From: Sedimenticola_A sp040506895
GTDB taxonomy: Bacteria; Pseudomonadota; Gammaproteobacteria; Chromatiales; Chromatiaceae
Direction: 5' to 3'
Assembly (NCBI GenBank): GCA_040506895.1
Contig: JBEVVY010000001.1
Coordinates: 2,899,116-2,963,115 of the forward strand
DNA: 64,000 nt
Shown in pieces: positions 34,289 to 42,827 of this stretch; positions within the stretch are counted from its first letter, which is position 1, and every line of letters begins with the position of its first letter. Below the pieces are notes generated by a model that saw nothing but the letters and a program-made list of their open reading frames with translations, did no database searches and had not been told where the DNA came from. A program made the translations under genes and the position numbers.

Positions 34289-37200
34289 CTACTGCATTTG
34301 TGAGTTGCGTTTGCGTACGGCCCAGTGCGAACCCATGGAGATGCGGTAGAGCAGGGGGATCACGAACAGGGTGAGCACGGTGGAGACCATCAGCCCCCAG
34401 ACGATGGCGGTGGCCACCGGGCCCCACATCAGCGAGGCACCACCCAGTCCCGTGGCCAGCGAGAAGAGTCCGGCGATGGTGGTCAGGGAGGTGATGAGGA
34501 TCGGTATCACGCGCCGCCTTGCCGCATAGATGGTGGCGTGCAGCACGCTCATGCCCTGCTTCAGCCGTTCGTTGGCGGCGGTGATCAGCACGATGGCGGC
34601 ATTCACCGCGATTCCCGCCAGGGCCACCACGCCGTACATGGTGAAGAGGCTGAGCGGGTTGTCGGTGATGAACAGGCCGATCACCACGCCGGTGAAGGCC
34701 ATGGGTACCGTGGCAAGGATCATGAGCGGCTGGAAATAGCTCCTGAACTGGGTGCCGAGGATCATGTACATGAGCCCCACGCCGAACAGGAACAGTACCA
34801 GGATGGCATCGATGCTCTCCTGGATATCGTCCAGTTCGCCCGAGAAGTCGAGATCGATGCTGGGGTAGCGTTCACGTATCTCTTCCCAGCCCGCCACGAT
34901 CTCCGCGTTGGCCGCCACCGTGTCGGTGGCGGCCTTGTCCAGGTCAGCCTCCACGGTGATGGCGCGACGGAAGTTGTAGTGACGGATATTGCCGAGACTG
35001 GGGCCGGTCTCGGTGACCAGCAGCTCCTTGAGGGGAATGCGACCGCCATCGGGCAGGGGCAGGGTGTAGTTGCCCGGTTCATTGATGTCCCTGAGTACCC
35101 GGGGACGTGCCCGGATACGCACCTCCAGCTCCTCGCTCTGGTGCTGCATGCGGCCGACGATCTCGCCATCCACCAGCAGGCGCAGGGTGCGCGCGACCTC
35201 GGAGGGGCTGATGCCGGCGCGCAGTGCGGCATCCTGGTTGACCCGCAGCACCAGTGCCATCTGTCCCTGGCTGTCGTCGTCGGTGATGTCGCGGATCGCC
35301 GGGTTGCGCGTCATGATCCGCTTCAGGTCCGTCACCGCCTTGCGGATAACCGCGGTGTCGTCCCCCAGTACCTTGATCAGGATCGGCTTGGATGTCGGCG
35401 GGCCGCCCGACATGCGCAGGAACGAGAGCTTGGAGGGGCCGGCGGTGGCCATCACGCTGCCGCGCATGCCCTCGATCATCTCGTCCACGCTACGCAGTCC
35501 CTCCTCGCGCGGGTTCAGCGCCACCAGCACCTGGCCGTAGTGGTCACCGAAGAAGGGGGCGGTCTCGGTGAACATCTGCCCGGCGTAGCTGAGGATGTTG
35601 CGAACCTCCCCGGGGCTGATCTGTTCGCGCACCTTCCGCTCCACCTCGAGGGTCTTCTCCAGGGTCACCTTCAGCGGGGTGCCAGCGGGCATCTCCAGGT
35701 TGACGTAGTAGAGCCGGATCGGATCGGTGGCGAAGAAGTCGAGCTTGATGGCGCCACCCATGGCGGCGCTCAGCGCGGCTGCGAAAGTGAGCGAGAGAAA
35801 GAGCAGGATGGTTTTCGGCCAGCGCAGGGCGCGTACCAGCAGCACCGTGTATTTCACCCGCACCCAGTGCAGGGCCCTGACCCGGTAGCGGTGGATGCGC
35901 GAGGGGTTGTCGAAGCTGACCCTGGCGCCGAGGATGTGGGCCGGCAGCATCCAGTAGGCCTCCACCAGGCTGATAGCCAGGGCGATGGTGACCACCAGCG
36001 GGATGATCAGCATGTAGTCGCCGAGGATGCCCGGCAGCAGCATCAGCGGCAGGAAGGCGGCCATGGTGGTCAGCACCGCCGAGGTGACCGGCGCCACCAC
36101 CTCTTTCAGGGAGGCCAGGATCGCCGGCAGGGCGGCCTCCCCCCGCTGCAGGCGGTAGTAGATCGACTCCACCACCACCACCGCGTCGTCCACCAGCATG
36201 CCGAGGCTGATCACGGCGCCCAGCAATACGCTGACGTTGAGGGTCTGCCCCATGCTGCTCAGGACCCAGAAGGTGCCGGCGAGGATAAAGGGTATGCCGA
36301 TGGAGGTGAGCAGGGCGATGCGGCTGCCGAGGAACAGCCAGGTGACGATAAGCACCATGCCCAGGCCCAGCAGGGCGTTGTTCTGCATGATGCTGAGGGC
36401 GCTGCGGGTGATCTCGGTCTGGTCGTCGATGAGTACCAGTTCGACCCCGGTTTTGGCGCTGAAGCGGTTGCGCTCTTCAATGTAGGCGTTGATACCCTGT
36501 ACCAGCTCCAGGGTGTTGGCCTTCGCCTTCTTGGTGGAGGCCAGCATCACCGCCGGCCGGCCCTGGTAACGCACCATCTGGGTCGCCTTCTCCCGTCCGC
36601 GTACCACCTCCGCCAGGTCGCCCAGGGGGATTTCGCCGTCGATGCCGGTGACCGGCAGGGAGGCGAGGTAGCCGGGATCGCTGTCACGGCCGACAAAACG
36701 TATCAGCCAGCTCTGGTCGTCCACCTGCACGCTGCCGGCGGCGACGTCACGGAAGTTGAGGGCGATGGTGTCGGCCAGCCGGGCCGGGCTGATGCCCGCC
36801 TGCTCCAGCTGTTCCGGCAGGAAGTTGATCTGCAGTTCCGGGTTGGGCAGGGCGGTTTCCAGTATCCGGTCCACCCCCTTTATCCGTTCCAGGTCCTTTT
36901 TGACGTTCTCGGCCTGGCGTCGGAGATTCTCGTCGTCCGCCTCGCCGACCACCGCCAGGGTGGCGCTGGGAAAGGCGTTGGCGGTGGTGATCTCGAAAAC
37001 GAAGGGGCTCGTTGCATCGTCGGGCAGCTCGTCCTCGGCGTCCTGTACCTCCCGCCGCAGGTCGGCGATGCGCTTGTTGAAGACCTGTTCGTCGATATCC
37101 TCGAAACGCACCAGCACGCTGGAGATGCTTTCGCGGCTGACGCTGGAGACGAACTTGATATCCGATACCCGCCTGATCTTGCGCTCCAGTACCTCGGTCA

Positions 37201-37381
37201 CCTGCCGCTCCACGTCCTCGGCGGAGGCGCCGGGCAGGATGGTGGTGATGTCGATCCAATTGAAATTGATGGTCGGATCCTGCTCCCTCGGCATCAGGCC
37301 GTAGGAGAGAAAACCGATCACCAGCACCAGCACAAAGGTGAGATTGGCGAGGACATGGTTCTGGTAGAGTCGCGCAAGCAT
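34289..37381 (-). CDS. RND family efflux pump, inner-membrane permease
   Basis: 1030 residues. An N-terminal transmembrane helix (FVLVLVIGFLSYGLMP) with PTINFNWIDI after it, the two large periplasmic loops, and VLLGAVISLGMLVDDAVVVVES containing the two adjacent Asp residues of the TM4 proton relay fit the AcrB superfamily. The sequence resembles the shorter RND pumps that work with a single adaptor rather than AcrB itself. The substrate is unknown. It follows the adaptor by ten bases. Confidence 0.95.
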   Translation of the reverse strand: MLARLYQNHVLANLTFVLVLVIGFLSYGLMPREQDPTINFNWIDITTILPGASAEDVERQVTEVLERKIRRVSDIKFVSSVSRESISSVLVRFEDIDEQVFNKRIADLRREVQDAEDELPDDATSPFVFEITTANAFPSATLAVVGEADDENLRRQAENVKKDLERIKGVDRILETALPNPELQINFLPEQLEQAGISPARLADTIALNFRDVAAGSVQVDDQSWLIRFVGRDSDPGYLASLPVTGIDGEIPLGDLAEVVRGREKATQMVRYQGRPAVMLASTKKAKANTLELVQGINAYIEERNRFSAKTGVELVLIDDQTEITRSALSIMQNNALLGLGMVLIVTWLFLGSRIALLTSIGIPFILAGTFWVLSSMGQTLNVSVLLGAVISLGMLVDDAVVVVESIYYRLQRGEAALPAILASLKEVVAPVTSAVLTTMAAFLPLMLLPGILGDYMLIIPLVVTIALAISLVEAYWMLPAHILGARVSFDNPSRIHRYRVRALHWVRVKYTVLLVRALRWPKTILLFLSLTFAAALSAAMGGAIKLDFFATDPIRLYYVNLEMPAGTPLKVTLEKTLEVERKVREQISPGEVRNILSYAGQMFTETAPFFGDHYGQVLVALNPREEGLRSVDEMIEGMRGSVMATAGPSKLSFLRMSGGPPTSKPILIKVLGDDTAVIRKAVTDLKRIMTRNPAIRDITDDDSQGQMALVLRVNQDAALRAGISPSEVARTLRLLVDGEIVGRMQHQSEELEVRIRARPRVLRDINEPGNYTLPLPDGGRIPLKELLVTETGPSLGNIRHYNFRRAITVEADLDKAATDTVAANAEIVAGWEEIRERYPSIDLDFSGELDDIQESIDAILVLFLFGVGLMYMILGTQFRSYFQPLMILATVPMAFTGVVIGLFITDNPLSLFTMYGVVALAGIAVNAAIVLITAANERLKQGMSVLHATIYAARRRVIPILITSLTTIAGLFSLATGLGGASLMWGPVATAIVWGLMVSTVLTLFVIPLLYRISMGSHWAVRKRNSQMQ

Positions 37382-37391
37382 CGCAATAGTC

Positions 37392-38414
37392 TCAGGGCCG
37401 CACAGCCACCGGCTGATCGTCGCTCAGGCTCTGCCTGCCCTCGATGATCAGCAGGCTCTGCGCTGGCAGATCCACCCGTGCGGGCTGTCCTTCGAGCGCC
37501 CCCTCGAGTACATGGAAGCGGGCCTTCTCCTGCTCCAGCAGAAACAGGCCCAGTCGTCCATCGCGCCGTACCGGTATGTCGGCAGGCAGATAGGGGGTGG
37601 CGGAGGTCCACTGCAGCCGCCCGGTGCTTCCCGGCAGGGCGGTGGTGTCGGTGAAGGTGAGGCGTACCTCGCGGTTACGCCCCCTGGATCCCACCGCCGG
37701 TACCACCCGTCTGAGCAGCAGGGGATGGCTGCCGTGATTGGTTTCGATCGTGATGCCGGGGGCGCTCGCCAGTGAGTCGACCCGGTCCAGGGGCAGCTGG
37801 GCCGAGACCTCCAGGCGCCGGTTGTCGAGCAGCTGCACCAGGGGCTGGCCCGGATTGATCCATTCGCCCTCGCTGGCCAGACGTTTCATGATCAGCCCGC
37901 CGAAAGGCGCCTTGATACTGCAGCGTGCTTCATCGAGACGCGCCTTGTCGAGGGCGGCGCTCTGCGCCTGCAGATCGGCCCTGCTGGTGCTCAGATCGGC
38001 CTCGCGCTGATTGTAGAGCTCTTCAGAGATGTTGCGCTCCTTGCGCAGGGACTGGGTGCGCAGGAGCTGTTTGCGTGCCAGCGCCACCCGCGAACGGGCG
38101 GATTCCAGGGACGCCTCGGCCTGGCGCCGCCTCAGGATATTGTCCCGGCAGTCCAGGGTGGCGAGCAGTGCGCCTGTCGGCACCTCTTCACCCACCTGTA
38201 CGGCAATACGGTCGATCCGGCCGCTTGTCTCGGCGCTGATGCGGCTGTCATTCAGGCTCAGGGTGGTTGCCGGAGCGGAGAATGAGGGGAAGAAGACGAG
38301 CGTCTCCAGCGGTGCTGTACTGACAAAGGTTCTCTGTTCATCCGCGGAAACCGGTGCGAGAGCCGACAGGCCGATGCAGAGGAGGGCGGTCAGCCGCTGC
38401 TTCGCGTTAATCAT
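37392..38414 (-). CDS. RND efflux periplasmic adaptor subunit
   Basis: 340 residues. A signal peptide (ALLCIGLSALAPVSA) is followed by a barrel-sandwich (SGRIDRIAVQVGEEVPTGALL), an alpha-hairpin (ARSRVALARKQLLRTQSLR) and the second barrel half (IKAPFGGLIMKRLASEGEW). It joins the RND pump to a TolC-type channel that is not encoded here. Its start overlaps the padR stop by eight bases. Confidence 0.92.
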   Translation of the reverse strand: MINAKQRLTALLCIGLSALAPVSADEQRTFVSTAPLETLVFFPSFSAPATTLSLNDSRISAETSGRIDRIAVQVGEEVPTGALLATLDCRDNILRRRQAEASLESARSRVALARKQLLRTQSLRKERNISEELYNQREADLSTSRADLQAQSAALDKARLDEARCSIKAPFGGLIMKRLASEGEWINPGQPLVQLLDNRRLEVSAQLPLDRVDSLASAPGITIETNHGSHPLLLRRVVPAVGSRGRNREVRLTFTDTTALPGSTGRLQWTSATPYLPADIPVRRDGRLGLFLLEQEKARFHVLEGALEGQPARVDLPAQSLLIIEGRQSLSDDQPVAVRP

Positions 38415-38970
38415 GATGTGTCTCCTTGGGGGTGGATCGCGACTGCTCCCGGGAGATCGCCTCCAGCAGGGGGGCTTTGCGCTGCTCGACCAGGGCCAGC
38501 AGGGCCTGGTTCGCGGCGATGCCGTACTCGATGGTGAAGCGCATGCCGGCGGTCAGGTCGGAGCAGCTCTCCAGTATCCGCTGCAATATCTCCAGCTCGG
38601 AACGGATATTGGCTGCCTGGATCTCGATCGCCCTCTCCAGCTGATCCAGGGGCTGCAGGTGGGCGAACATCATCAGTACCAGGAAGTCGCTGCGGTACTG
38701 TTCGGTGGGTTCGGTATTGCGCAGGGTGTCGAGAAACCGGGTACGCCCTTCCGGGGTGATGCTGAACACCTTCTTGGTGGGGCGTTTCTCCTGGGGCTCC
38801 TCCCGGAAGGTGACCAGTCCGTCGTCGGTCAGCCTGGCCAGGGCGGGATAGATGGAGCCGAAGCTCGCCGCCTGGAAGTGGCTGAACGACTCTTCGAACA
38901 TCTTCTTTATTTCGTAACCCGATGCGTCACCCAGGCAGAGCACGCCGAGGCAGAGATTGCCGGTATCCAT
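38407..38970 (-). CDS. PadR family transcriptional regulator
   Basis: 187 residues from ATG 38970. The winged helix holds GDASGYEIKKMF and FGSIYPALARLTDDGLVTFREE, the PadR pattern, and a C-terminal dimer helix follows. PadR proteins repress their own operon and release on binding a small molecule, often a drug or phenolic acid. It leads the efflux operon, and an AT-rich repeat covers its start. Confidence 0.9.
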   Translation of the reverse strand: MDTGNLCLGVLCLGDASGYEIKKMFEESFSHFQAASFGSIYPALARLTDDGLVTFREEPQEKRPTKKVFSITPEGRTRFLDTLRNTEPTEQYRSDFLVLMMFAHLQPLDQLERAIEIQAANIRSELEILQRILESCSDLTAGMRFTIEYGIAANQALLALVEQRKAPLLEAISREQSRSTPKETHHD

Positions 38971-39005
38971 ATATCGATCCAATATATATCGGAATAATAT
39001 ATATA
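38969..39005. promoter_or_regulatory. AT-rich repeat at the padR start, probable PadR operator
   Basis: ATATATCG occurs at 38969-38976 and 38984-38991, 15 bases apart, followed by ATAATATATATA (38994-39005). PadR operators are often ATAT-type dyads. The site overlaps the padR start codon and could also affect rlmI, which starts 69 bases away. Confidence 0.5.
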
Positions 39006-39073
39006 GACCCCGGGTGGTGACCTGTCAAATCTGATACTCTTGCCTCCGTTTTTGCTTACCGGGTGTTCGTGCC

Positions 39074-40270
39074 ATGACTTTTGCTCCCCTAAAACTCAAG
39101 AAGGACCAGGAGAGACGCCTGCGGGCCGGCCACTGCTGGATCTACAGCAACGAGGTAGATACCGGGGCCACTCCCCTCAAGGGATTCGAGCCCGGTCAGC
39201 CGGTGGATATATTGAGCCATCAGGACAAGTGGCTCGGTTCGGGGTATGTGAATCCTCACTCACTGATCTGTGCCCGCCTGGTGAGCCGCGACCGGGAACA
39301 CCCGCTGACCGGGTCGCTGCTTGTGCATCGCATGAAGATCGCCCTGAGCCTGCGTGAGCGCCTCTATCCGCGCCCTTTCTACCGCCTGCTGTTCGGAGAG
39401 AGCGACGGCCTGCCCGGGCTGGTGGTGGATCGTTACGGCGATATCTGCGTGGTACAGATCACCACCGCGGGGATGGAGCGTATGAAGGGCGCCATCCTCG
39501 ATGCGCTGGAGAAGGTGGTGCGACCTGCCAGTGTCATATTCCGCAACGACACCGCCATCCGGGAGATGGAGGGGCTGGAGCGGTATGTTGAACATGTCGG
39601 AGCTGCCATTGGCGAACAGCTGGCAGTGGAGGAGCACGGTTTCGATTTCCGTGTGCCTGCACTGCAGGGGCAGAAGACCGGCTGGTTTTTCGACCAGGCC
39701 TACAACCGGGCCCGCATGACGCCCTACGTGGAGGGGAGGCGGGTGCTCGAGGTGTGCAGTTATGTCGGCGCCTGGGGGGTGCAGGCCGCGGCGCGGGGCG
39801 CGGCGGAGGTGTTGAGTGTGGATGTCTCGCGCACCGCCCTCGACACGGTTGAAGCCAACGCGGCGTTGAACGGGGTGTCAGGGCGTGTGCAGACCGTGCG
39901 CGGGGACGCCTTCGAGATCATGCGGGGACTGCGGGCGGAGAGGGAGCGTTTCGACGTGCTGATGGTGGATCCGCCCGCTTTCATAAAGCGCCGCAAAGAC
40001 ATCAAGGAGGGGACCCAGGCCTATCGGAGAATCAATCAGCTGGCACTGCAGCTGCTCTCCAAAGACGGCATCCTGATCACTTCGTCATGTTCGCACCATA
40101 TGTCGCGCGACAGCCTGCTGCAGGTTGTGCAGCAGGCTGCAAGACATACGGACAGAACGGTTCAGCTGTTGGAGCAGGGTGCCCAGGCACCGGATCATCC
40201 GGTGCATCCGGCGATCCCCGAGACAGCCTATCTCAAGACGTTCTATTTACGCGCCCTGCCTTCCTTTTAG
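39074..40270 (+). CDS. rlmI: 23S rRNA m5C1962 methyltransferase, RlmI-like
   Basis: 398 residues. An N-terminal PUA domain (RAGHCWIYSNEVD) precedes a methyltransferase domain: DRYGD, EVCSYVGAWGVQAAARG for SAM binding, VDVSRTAL, and the MVDPPAFIKRR motif. These match RlmI/class I rRNA cytosine methyltransferases. It stands alone and is divergent from padR. Confidence 0.92.
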   Translation: MTFAPLKLKKDQERRLRAGHCWIYSNEVDTGATPLKGFEPGQPVDILSHQDKWLGSGYVNPHSLICARLVSRDREHPLTGSLLVHRMKIALSLRERLYPRPFYRLLFGESDGLPGLVVDRYGDICVVQITTAGMERMKGAILDALEKVVRPASVIFRNDTAIREMEGLERYVEHVGAAIGEQLAVEEHGFDFRVPALQGQKTGWFFDQAYNRARMTPYVEGRRVLEVCSYVGAWGVQAAARGAAEVLSVDVSRTALDTVEANAALNGVSGRVQTVRGDAFEIMRGLRAERERFDVLMVDPPAFIKRRKDIKEGTQAYRRINQLALQLLSKDGILITSSCSHHMSRDSLLQVVQQAARHTDRTVQLLEQGAQAPDHPVHPAIPETAYLKTFYLRALPSF

Positions 40271-40287
40271 CAGGGTACCCTTCAGGA

Positions 40288-40626
40288 TCAGTCCTTCTGC
40301 TGGAGGTCCATGATCTCCTGGCGGATCCTGGAGCGATGGGGCTCCGGCAGGTGCTGCCAGGCTTCTGCCACGCTGGTCGCATCCGGTGGCAGGGTGGTGG
40401 CTTTTTCGTCACCGAACATCAGCCAGGCCGGGTTGACGTCGAGTACATCTGCGATCTGGTCGATCTTGCGGGGACGCAGGCTCTTGCCGTTCTCGATCTT
40501 CTGAATTACGGCCTGATTTGTGCCTGCACGCACTGCCAGTTGCTCCTGGGTCCAACCCTTCTCCTGGCGTTTATGGCGCATGCGTTGTCCGAGGCTCCCG
40601 AGGTTTTGGGGATTCAAGCTAGTCAT
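40288..40626 (-). CDS. Small XRE-family transcriptional regulator
   Basis: 112 residues from ATG 40626; the frame is open to ATG 40680. The Xre-type helix-turn-helix is GWTQEQLAVRAGTNQAVIQKIENG with the following KIDQIADVLDVNPAWLMFG, typical of phage-repressor-like regulators. The C-terminal half (VAEAWQHLPEPHRSRIRQEIMDL) is predicted helical and may dimerise. An inverted repeat lies just upstream. Neighbours offer no clue to its target. Confidence 0.85.
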   Translation of the reverse strand: MTSLNPQNLGSLGQRMRHKRQEKGWTQEQLAVRAGTNQAVIQKIENGKSLRPRKIDQIADVLDVNPAWLMFGDEKATTLPPDATSVAEAWQHLPEPHRSRIRQEIMDLQQKD

Positions 40627-40648
40627 CTTGTGTAACCTATTTTCATAA

Positions 40649-40664
40649 ATGTTTTTATAAACAT
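40649..40664. promoter_or_regulatory. Inverted repeat upstream of the XRE regulator
   Basis: ATGTTT-TTAT-AAACAT, a perfect six-base dyad about 23 bases before the start codon; probably the regulator's own operator. Confidence 0.5.
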
Positions 40665-41157
40665 CTGGTGTGCGGTCCACGGGGTGTGATCTGAGATCCG
40701 GTTAGGTGAACCGCCACGGTGATTTGGTGGAGGTACCTTGCCGTAAACCACCCGGAGGCCGGGGGAGTCAGGGTATGTTCCAAGGGGTAAAAAAATACCC
40801 GGCCTCATTAAGTATTAAAACGTATATAGAGAAAAAATAAAGAAGAAATTTCGTCTAATTTGTCAAATAAAAGCACATTGATTTTAGGTTTATTATCTGC
40901 TTAGTAAAATAAATCCTTGGTGAAACTATAATGAATTCAGTGTGATAGTCTGATTTCGGGTTTTTTTGGCTTTTCGCTGTTTTTTTTGGGATATCTCTCG
41001 AATGGATTTAAACGGTTTTTGGGGCCGGTTTCGGGCATTCGATGCTGGGCCCCCCGAGAGGGGCTCAGCGGGGCTTTTTTTATCTTGCTGTCCACCCCGT
41101 CGATGGGCGGTGTTTTGCAGCATATTTCATGAGCCTCCCATGCTAAGATAGCGCCCC
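40665..41157. other. Intergenic region upstream of lgt
   Basis: Nearly 500 bases without a credible gene. On the minus side a hairpin GGGTA/TACCC (40785-40800) lies in the XRE leader. The stretch 40800-40960 is very AT-rich and contains TATAAT at 40927-40932 with a poor -35. A GC-rich hairpin with a T-run follows at 41049-41081. These bounds could frame a short transcript of about 145 bases. Small open frames here look like chance. Confidence 0.4.
41049..41081 (+). terminator. Putative terminator upstream of lgt
   Basis: GCCCC pairs with GGGGC, with an inner CCCC-GAGA-GGGG alternative, followed by seven Ts. It would end a transcript beginning in the AT-rich region upstream. Confidence 0.5.
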
Positions 41158-41997
41158 ATGTTGACCTATCCTGATATCGATCCTGTAGCGGTTTCCCTGG
41201 GTCCGATCAGTATCCACTGGTACGGCCTGATGTACCTGGTGGGCTTTTTCGGCGGATGGTGGCTGGGCCGTATCCGTGCGGCGAGACCCGGTTCATCCTG
41301 GACTGCCGAGGAGGTGGACGACCTGCTGTTCTATATCGTCCTTGGCGTGGTGCTCGGGGGGCGCCTGGGTTACGTGCTTTTCTACGGCTTTTCGGACCTG
41401 CTCCGGGATCCCCTCTCCCTGTTGCGCATCTGGGAGGGCGGCATGTCCTTCCACGGGGGACTGCTCGGTGTCATGCTCGCCATGTGGCTGTTCGGACGCC
41501 GCCACGGCAAGGGCTTTTTCCAGAGTACCGACTTCATTGCCCCGCTGGTGACCGTCGGCCTGGGCACCGGTCGCATAGGCAATTTCATCAACGGTGAGCT
41601 GTGGGGTGGACCCGGCTCCGTACCCTGGGCCATGCAGGTCTCCTGTGCCCGCTTCCAGGAGCTCTGCAGCGTCAAGCTGCAGCTGCCAGCAGGTACCCTG
41701 TTCACACCGCCGCTGCATCCGAGCCCGCTCTACGAGGCGGTGCTGGAGGGTGCGGTGCTGTTTCTCATCCTTTGGCTCTACTCATCAAGGCCCCGCCCCA
41801 CCATGGCGGTTTCCGGCCTGTTCCTGCTCTGCTACGGGTTGTTCCGCTTCGGCGTCGAGTTTGTCCGCATGCCCGACGCCCATATCGGCTACCTCGCTTT
41901 CGACTGGCTGACCATGGGACAGTTGCTGACATTGCCGATGCTGATCGGTGGTCTGCTGCTGATGGGGCTCGCATACAAGAAAACAAAAACGGACTGA
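41158..41997 (+). CDS. lgt: Phosphatidylglycerol:prolipoprotein diacylglyceryl transferase
   Basis: 279 residues with about seven transmembrane helices. IHWYGLMYLVGF, IWEGGMSFHGGLLG (catalytic His) and GLGTGRIGNFINGELWG (essential Arg) are Lgt signatures. It adds diacylglycerol to the lipobox cysteine of prelipoproteins. It is three bases upstream of thyA, the common lgt-thyA pair. Confidence 0.97.
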   Translation: MLTYPDIDPVAVSLGPISIHWYGLMYLVGFFGGWWLGRIRAARPGSSWTAEEVDDLLFYIVLGVVLGGRLGYVLFYGFSDLLRDPLSLLRIWEGGMSFHGGLLGVMLAMWLFGRRHGKGFFQSTDFIAPLVTVGLGTGRIGNFINGELWGGPGSVPWAMQVSCARFQELCSVKLQLPAGTLFTPPLHPSPLYEAVLEGAVLFLILWLYSSRPRPTMAVSGLFLLCYGLFRFGVEFVRMPDAHIGYLAFDWLTMGQLLTLPMLIGGLLLMGLAYKKTKTD

Positions 41998-42000
41998 TAA

Positions 42001-42795
42001 ATGCGTCAATATCTCGATCTGATGCGCCATGTGCGCGACAACGGTATCCGCAAAGAGGACAGAACCGGAACCGGCACGGTCAGTGTCTTCGGTTACCAGA
42101 TGCGCTTCGACTTGGCGGAAGGGTTTCCCGTGGTCACCACCAAGAAACTGCATCTGCGCTCCATCATTCACGAGCTGCTCTGGTTTCTGCAGGGGGATAC
42201 CAATATCCGCTACCTGAAGGAGAACGGGGTCTCCATCTGGGACGAGTGGGCGGATGAGAACGGGGACCTGGGGCCGGTCTACGGTTACCAGTGGCGCTCC
42301 TGGCCTGCCCCCAACGGGGAGAGCATCGACCAGATCACCCAGCTGGTGGAGCAGATCAGGAACAACCCCGATTCACGGCGGTTGATGGTGAGTGCCTGGA
42401 ACCCGGCGGATGTGGAGCACATGGCGCTGCCCCCCTGTCACTGCCTGTTCCAGTTCTACATGGCAGAGGGGAGGCTCTCCTGCCAGCTCTACCAGCGTAG
42501 CGCGGATATTTTCCTCGGCGTACCGTTCAATATCGCATCCTACGCCCTGCTGACCCTGATGATTGCCCAGGTCACCGGCCTGGAGCCGGGTGAGTTCGTA
42601 CACACCTTCGGTGATGCCCATCTCTATCTCAACCACCTGGATCAGGTGGAGACACAGCTGTCACGGGAGCCACTCCCCTTGCCGACCATGAAGCTCAACC
42701 CGGATGTGAAGTCGGTTTTTGATTTCAGGTACGAGGACTTCGAGCTGGTGGGTTACGAGGCCCATCCCCATATCAAGGCGCCCGTTGCGGTTTGA
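42001..42795 (+). CDS. thyA: Thymidylate synthase
   Basis: 264 residues, the Escherichia coli length. The active cysteine is in LPPCHCLFQFY; YQRSADIFLGVPFNIASYALL and FRYEDFELVGYEAHPHIKAPVAV are strong signatures. It methylates dUMP using methylene-THF, producing dihydrofolate that FolA (45.3 kb) recycles. Confidence 0.98.
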   Translation: MRQYLDLMRHVRDNGIRKEDRTGTGTVSVFGYQMRFDLAEGFPVVTTKKLHLRSIIHELLWFLQGDTNIRYLKENGVSIWDEWADENGDLGPVYGYQWRSWPAPNGESIDQITQLVEQIRNNPDSRRLMVSAWNPADVEHMALPPCHCLFQFYMAEGRLSCQLYQRSADIFLGVPFNIASYALLTLMIAQVTGLEPGEFVHTFGDAHLYLNHLDQVETQLSREPLPLPTMKLNPDVKSVFDFRYEDFELVGYEAHPHIKAPVAV

Positions 42796-42827
42796 TACAA
42801 AGGGGTGGGGCAGCCCCGGGGATGCCG

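Noticed and set aside
34325..37447. 1040-residue plus-strand frame
   Set aside because: This antisense frame of the RND gene is full of Gln, His, Gly and Asp; the minus-strand frame carries the RND signatures.
40926..41123. 65-residue minus-strand frame upstream of lgt
   Set aside because: Low complexity and basic, no ribosome site, and it crosses the terminator-like hairpin.
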